From positions 1 through 8,588 of the forward strand of contig JAUQQI010000274.1 in the NCBI GenBank assembly GCA_030549955.1: a stretch of 8,588 bases of DNA, written 5' to 3'. A program made the translations under genes and the position numbers. This DNA comes from Chloroflexota bacterium (GTDB lineage: Bacteria > Chloroflexota > Dehalococcoidia > JAUQQI01). The notes under the pieces were generated by a model, which did not search any database, had not been told where the DNA came from, and worked only from the letters and a program-made list of their open reading frames with translations. Below, in pieces: positions 6,806-8,588 of this stretch (the first letter of the stretch is position 1; each line of letters begins with the position of its first letter).

Positions 6806-7782
6806 TCTTGACCCTCCCTGATGGCCTGCCCCCGAACAACCCGGTAATGGGGAAGCCGCCGCCCGTCGCGGGGTCCGGCCCGGAGGACCATCTCGCCCAG
6901 GAGTCCGAGACTCAGGAGCTGGAGGCCCCCAAGGACCAGCAGGACTCCCAGGCTGAGCAGGGGCCGGGTTCCGATGGGCTCCCCGAGAAGGATTTTTAAA
7001 TAAGCCAGGTAGAAATTGACCCCCAGGCCGGCAATCAGGGTCAGGAGACCCACCGGCCCAAAGATGTGGAGCGGCTTCTGGCTGAATCGGGTCAGAAACC
7101 CGACGGTGAGGAGGTCGAGAAACCCGGCGACGAAACGCCGGGGTCCGTACTTCGACTGCCCGTACCGGCGGGGCCGGTGGGCGACCGGAATTTCGGTGAC
7201 CCGAAAGCCCTCGAAGGCCGCGAGGATCGGAATGAATCGATATAACTCCCCGTAGATATTGAGCCGCTCGATAACTTCTCGCCGGTAGGCCTTCAGGCCG
7301 CAGTTGACGTCGTGAAGACGCACCCCGGTGATGGCCCGGACGGCGAAGTTAAAGACCCGCGACGGCCAGACCTTCGTTACCGGGTCCTGCCGGCGAACTT
7401 TCCACCCGTTAACCAGGTCGTACCCTTCGGCCAGGGCGGCCAGCAGGCGGGGAATTTCCGACGGCGCATCCTGAAGGTCGCCGTCCAGGGTCACGATAAC
7501 GCTGCCGGTGCTTTCGACAAAGCCAGCGGCCAGGGCCGTCGCCTTTCCGAAGTTCCGGGCAAAGTGAACGACCTTGACCCGGGGATTCACGGTCGCGAGC
7601 CGGTCCAGGGTCGCCCCCGAGCCGTCGGTGCTCCCGTCGTCGACAAAGATCAGCTCGTAGTCGGCGCCCGCGAGGACGGCTTCCACCTCGGCCGCAAGCT
7701 CTTCAAGGGCCGGCTGCTCGTTAAGGACCGGCACTACCACCGAGATACGGCCTTCGGCGGGACCCAGCCGGTCAACTCCCAT
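6790..7782 (-). CDS. GT2 polyprenyl-phosphate glycosyltransferase (DPM1/GtrB/ArnC-like)
   Basis: A 330-residue inverting GT-A enzyme that should transfer a sugar from a nucleotide donor to undecaprenyl or another polyprenyl phosphate. It has VVVPVLNE (15-22), the nucleotide-binding FVDDGSTDGS (46-55), and the metal-binding region DGDLQD (100-105). It also has DVNCGLKAYRREV (158-170) and the basic HRPRRYGQSKYG (202-213) typical of this subfamily. Two membrane helices follow at ~240-262 and ~276-300, the layout of GtrB and ArnC. ATG 7782 is chosen because a TATACT box ends eight bases before it. An in-frame TTG at 7806 would add eight residues, but it lies upstream of that -10 box and would need another promoter. 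This is the first gene of the four-gene minus-strand operon and probably supplies the lipid-linked sugar for the later steps. The sugar is unknown. Confidence 0.92.
   Translation of the reverse strand: MGVDRLGPAEGRISVVVPVLNEQPALEELAAEVEAVLAGADYELIFVDDGSTDGSGATLDRLATVNPRVKVVHFARNFGKATALAAGFVESTGSVIVTLDGDLQDAPSEIPRLLAALAEGYDLVNGWKVRRQDPVTKVWPSRVFNFAVRAITGVRLHDVNCGLKAYRREVIERLNIYGELYRFIPILAAFEGFRVTEIPVAHRPRRYGQSKYGPRRFVAGFLDLLTVGFLTRFSQKPLHIFGPVGLLTLIAGLGVNFYLAYLKILLGEPIGTRPLLSLGVLLVLGGLQLLSLGLLGEMVLRAGPRDGRRLPHYRVVRGQAIREGQEWPAR
6813..6817 (-). promoter_or_regulatory. Strong ribosome site fixing the methyltransferase start
   Basis: On the minus strand GGAGG lies inside AGGGAGGGT, seven bases before the GTG at 6805. 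The site is within the coding end of the GT2 gene. It supports GTG 6805 as the methyltransferase start in spite of the 16-bp overlap. Confidence 0.7.
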
Positions 7783-7790
7783 CAGCCCCG

Positions 7791-7820
7791 AGTATAGCCG
7801 CTCCAACCGGGGCCTGCCAA
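7791..7820 (-). promoter_or_regulatory. Promoter of the minus-strand glycan operon, possibly leaderless
   Basis: On the minus strand a -35 TTGGCA (7820-7815) and a -10 TATACT (7796-7791) are 18 bases apart, each close to the sigma-70 consensus. Only eight bases separate the -10 from ATG 7782, so transcription should begin at or next to the A of the start codon. There is no Shine-Dalgarno site in that gap. This is the pattern known for leaderless mRNAs in several bacterial groups. It also argues against the upstream TTG 7806 as the start. Confidence 0.6.
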
Positions 7821-7851
7821 GTCAGCTGGCCACAAAGGGCCGTGGATGCGT

Positions 7852-7857
7852 TACAAT
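7852..7857 (+). promoter_or_regulatory. -10 box for the MBL-fold hydrolase gene
   Basis: TACAAT lies 32 bases before ATG 7890, leaving a leader of about 25 bases that carries a GGAGG. No clear -35 is visible; TGGCCA at 7827-7832 is the nearest weak candidate, at a long 19-base spacing. The minus-strand operon promoter lies about 30 bases to the left, so the two polymerases start back to back in a 107-base gap. Confidence 0.45.
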
Positions 7858-7878
7858 CCTGACGAAGCCCTGGCAACC

Positions 7879-7883
7879 GGAGG
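7879..7883 (+). promoter_or_regulatory. Ribosome binding site of the MBL-fold hydrolase
   Basis: GGAGG lies six bases before ATG 7890 and clearly selects that start. Confidence 0.75.
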
Positions 7884-7889
7884 CGGACA

Positions 7890-8519
7890 ATGGTTCTTGA
7901 GCGAATACGGTGGCTGGGTCACGCCAGCTTTCTCATCGAGGCCGACCCGGCAATCTACATCGACCCCTGGGAGACGCCACCCGGGCTTCCCCCAGCTGAC
8001 CTTATCCTCGTCACCCATCCCCACTACGACCACCTCTCCGCCGCTGACATCGAGCGGCTGGCGAAAGATACGACGACCGTTGCCGGACCGCCCGAGGTTA
8101 TCCGGCAACTCAGGCATCACCGGCTCAAGTTGCTGGAAATCAAGGCGGGTGAGGAGAAAACCGTTGGCGGCTTGAGAATCCGGGCGGTGCCGGCCTATAA
8201 CCTGACGAAGCCCTTCCACCCGAAGGCCAGCGGGTGGGTCGGGTTTGTCGTTTACCTGCCGGACGGGTCGGTCTATCACGCCGGTGACACCGACCACATC
8301 CCCGAAATGCGGGGTCTGCGGCCGACGGTGGCCCTCCTCCCCGTTGGGGGAACCTACACGATGGACGCCAGGGAGGCGGCCCGGGCCGCGACGGAGATCG
8401 GGCCGGACGTTGCCGTGCCCATGCACTATGGGAAGATTGTCGGCAGTGACGCCGACGCCCGCCGGTTCGCCGAGCTTTACGGCGGCCGGGTTGAGATCCT
8501 TGGGCGGAGCCAGCCATGA
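7890..8519 (+). CDS. MBL-fold metal-dependent hydrolase, UlaG-like (COG2220 type)
   Basis: A 209-residue metallo-beta-lactamase-fold protein. The metal motif THPHYDHLS is at 42-50, giving H43, H45, D47 and H48. Further likely ligands are H11 (LGHASFLIE), D133 in HAGDTD (130-135) and H179 in MHYG (178-181). PAYN (101-104), FHPK (109-112) and the GDTDHIPEM run mark the branch that includes UlaG, the L-ascorbate-6-phosphate lactonase, and many uncharacterised hydrolases. All expected metal residues are present and the length is normal or slightly short for the family. There is no signal peptide, so it should be cytosolic. It starts behind a perfect GGAGG and its TGA overlaps the ATG of the next gene by four bases (ATGA), so it is probably translated with the flavin-oxidoreductase-like gene. 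The true substrate is not known; the ascorbate role is unlikely without other ula genes. Confidence 0.9.
   Translation: MVLERIRWLGHASFLIEADPAIYIDPWETPPGLPPADLILVTHPHYDHLSAADIERLAKDTTTVAGPPEVIRQLRHHRLKLLEIKAGEEKTVGGLRIRAVPAYNLTKPFHPKASGWVGFVVYLPDGSVYHAGDTDHIPEMRGLRPTVALLPVGGTYTMDAREAARAATEIGPDVAVPMHYGKIVGSDADARRFAELYGGRVEILGRSQP
8506..8509 (+). promoter_or_regulatory. Ribosome site of the downstream oxidoreductase gene
   Basis: GGAG, within the end of the hydrolase gene, is six bases before ATG 8516. It supports that start together with the ATGA stop-start overlap. Confidence 0.55.
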
Positions 8520-8588
8520 AGTTCGGATTCTGGATTAATACCCAGTACCCTCCGGGCCCGGTCGTTAACGAGGTTCAGGAACACATTC
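8516..8588 (+). CDS. Probable luciferase-like flavin-dependent oxidoreductase (partial, N-terminus)
   Basis: Only the first 24 codons are inside the window, reading MKFGFWINTQYPPG and then VVNEVQEHI. The opening beta strand MKFGFW, a polar turn and a following helix are typical of the N-terminus of luciferase-like (LLM class) TIM-barrel monooxygenases, which use FMN or coenzyme F420. The gene overlaps the MBL-fold hydrolase stop by four bases and has a GGAG site, so the two are probably one transcript. With so little sequence the family call is tentative, and FMN and F420 dependence cannot be told apart. Confidence 0.6.
   Translation, partial: MKFGFWINTQYPPGPVVNEVQEHI

Noticed and set aside
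7783..7806. TTG 7806 as the start of the GT2 glycosyltransferase
   Set aside because: The added eight residues contain the -10 box in their coding sequence, no ribosome site precedes the TTG, and ATG 7782 gives the usual short N-terminus before VVVPVLNE.
7828..7845. GGCC-containing short repeat in the divergent promoter gap
   Set aside because: The matching parts are only 4 bp and GGCC is very common in this GC-rich sequence, so it does not stand out as an operator.

Overview
This is a GC-rich, densely coded bacterial segment with strong third-position GC bias, GTG and ATG starts, GGAGG-type ribosome sites, and TATACT or TACAAT -10 boxes. The lineage cannot be fixed from the window. The protein families and the style of the MshA-like, PIG-L and DUF2079 proteins would suit Chloroflexota or another deep-branching GC-rich Gram-positive-type group. 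That is inference only. There is no RNA gene, CRISPR array, transposase or phage gene, so this reads as ordinary chromosome.

Layout: (1) positions 1-44 are the 3' end of an unidentified plus-strand gene. (2) Positions 129-2092 are a plus-strand pair: a GT4 glycosyltransferase of the MshA type and a zinc-dependent PIG-L/LmbE deacetylase. This is the same enzyme order as the first steps of mycothiol-type (and, more distantly, bacillithiol-type) thiol synthesis. (3) Positions 2081-7782 are a tightly packed minus-strand operon, transcribed right to left: a GT2 polyprenyl-phosphate glycosyltransferase with two C-terminal membrane helices, a class I SAM methyltransferase, a multi-spanning DUF2079 protein with an extra C-terminal beta-rich domain, and a membrane-anchored GH67-like glycosidase. 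Its junctions are a 16-bp overlap, a 4-bp overlap and a 4-nt gap. (4) Positions 7890-8588 are a divergent plus-strand pair: a UlaG-like metallo-beta-lactamase-fold hydrolase and the first 24 codons of a probable luciferase-like flavin-dependent oxidoreductase, overlapping by ATGA.

Working model: the minus-strand operon looks like a small surface-glycan module. GT2 would load a sugar on a lipid carrier at the inner face of the membrane. The DUF2079 protein could be the membrane transferase or a transporter-like partner. The methyltransferase could modify the sugar or lipid, and the GH67-like enzyme could act on the glycan outside the cell. The plus-strand GT4/deacetylase pair would make and deacetylate a GlcNAc glycoside. 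Enzyme classes are well supported by motifs; the substrates and the joint pathway are inference.

The two plus-strand units and the minus operon each have a candidate promoter. The operon promoter sits so close to its ATG that the mRNA may be leaderless. The plus-strand pair and the minus operon collide tail to tail with overlapping stop codons and no room for a terminator.
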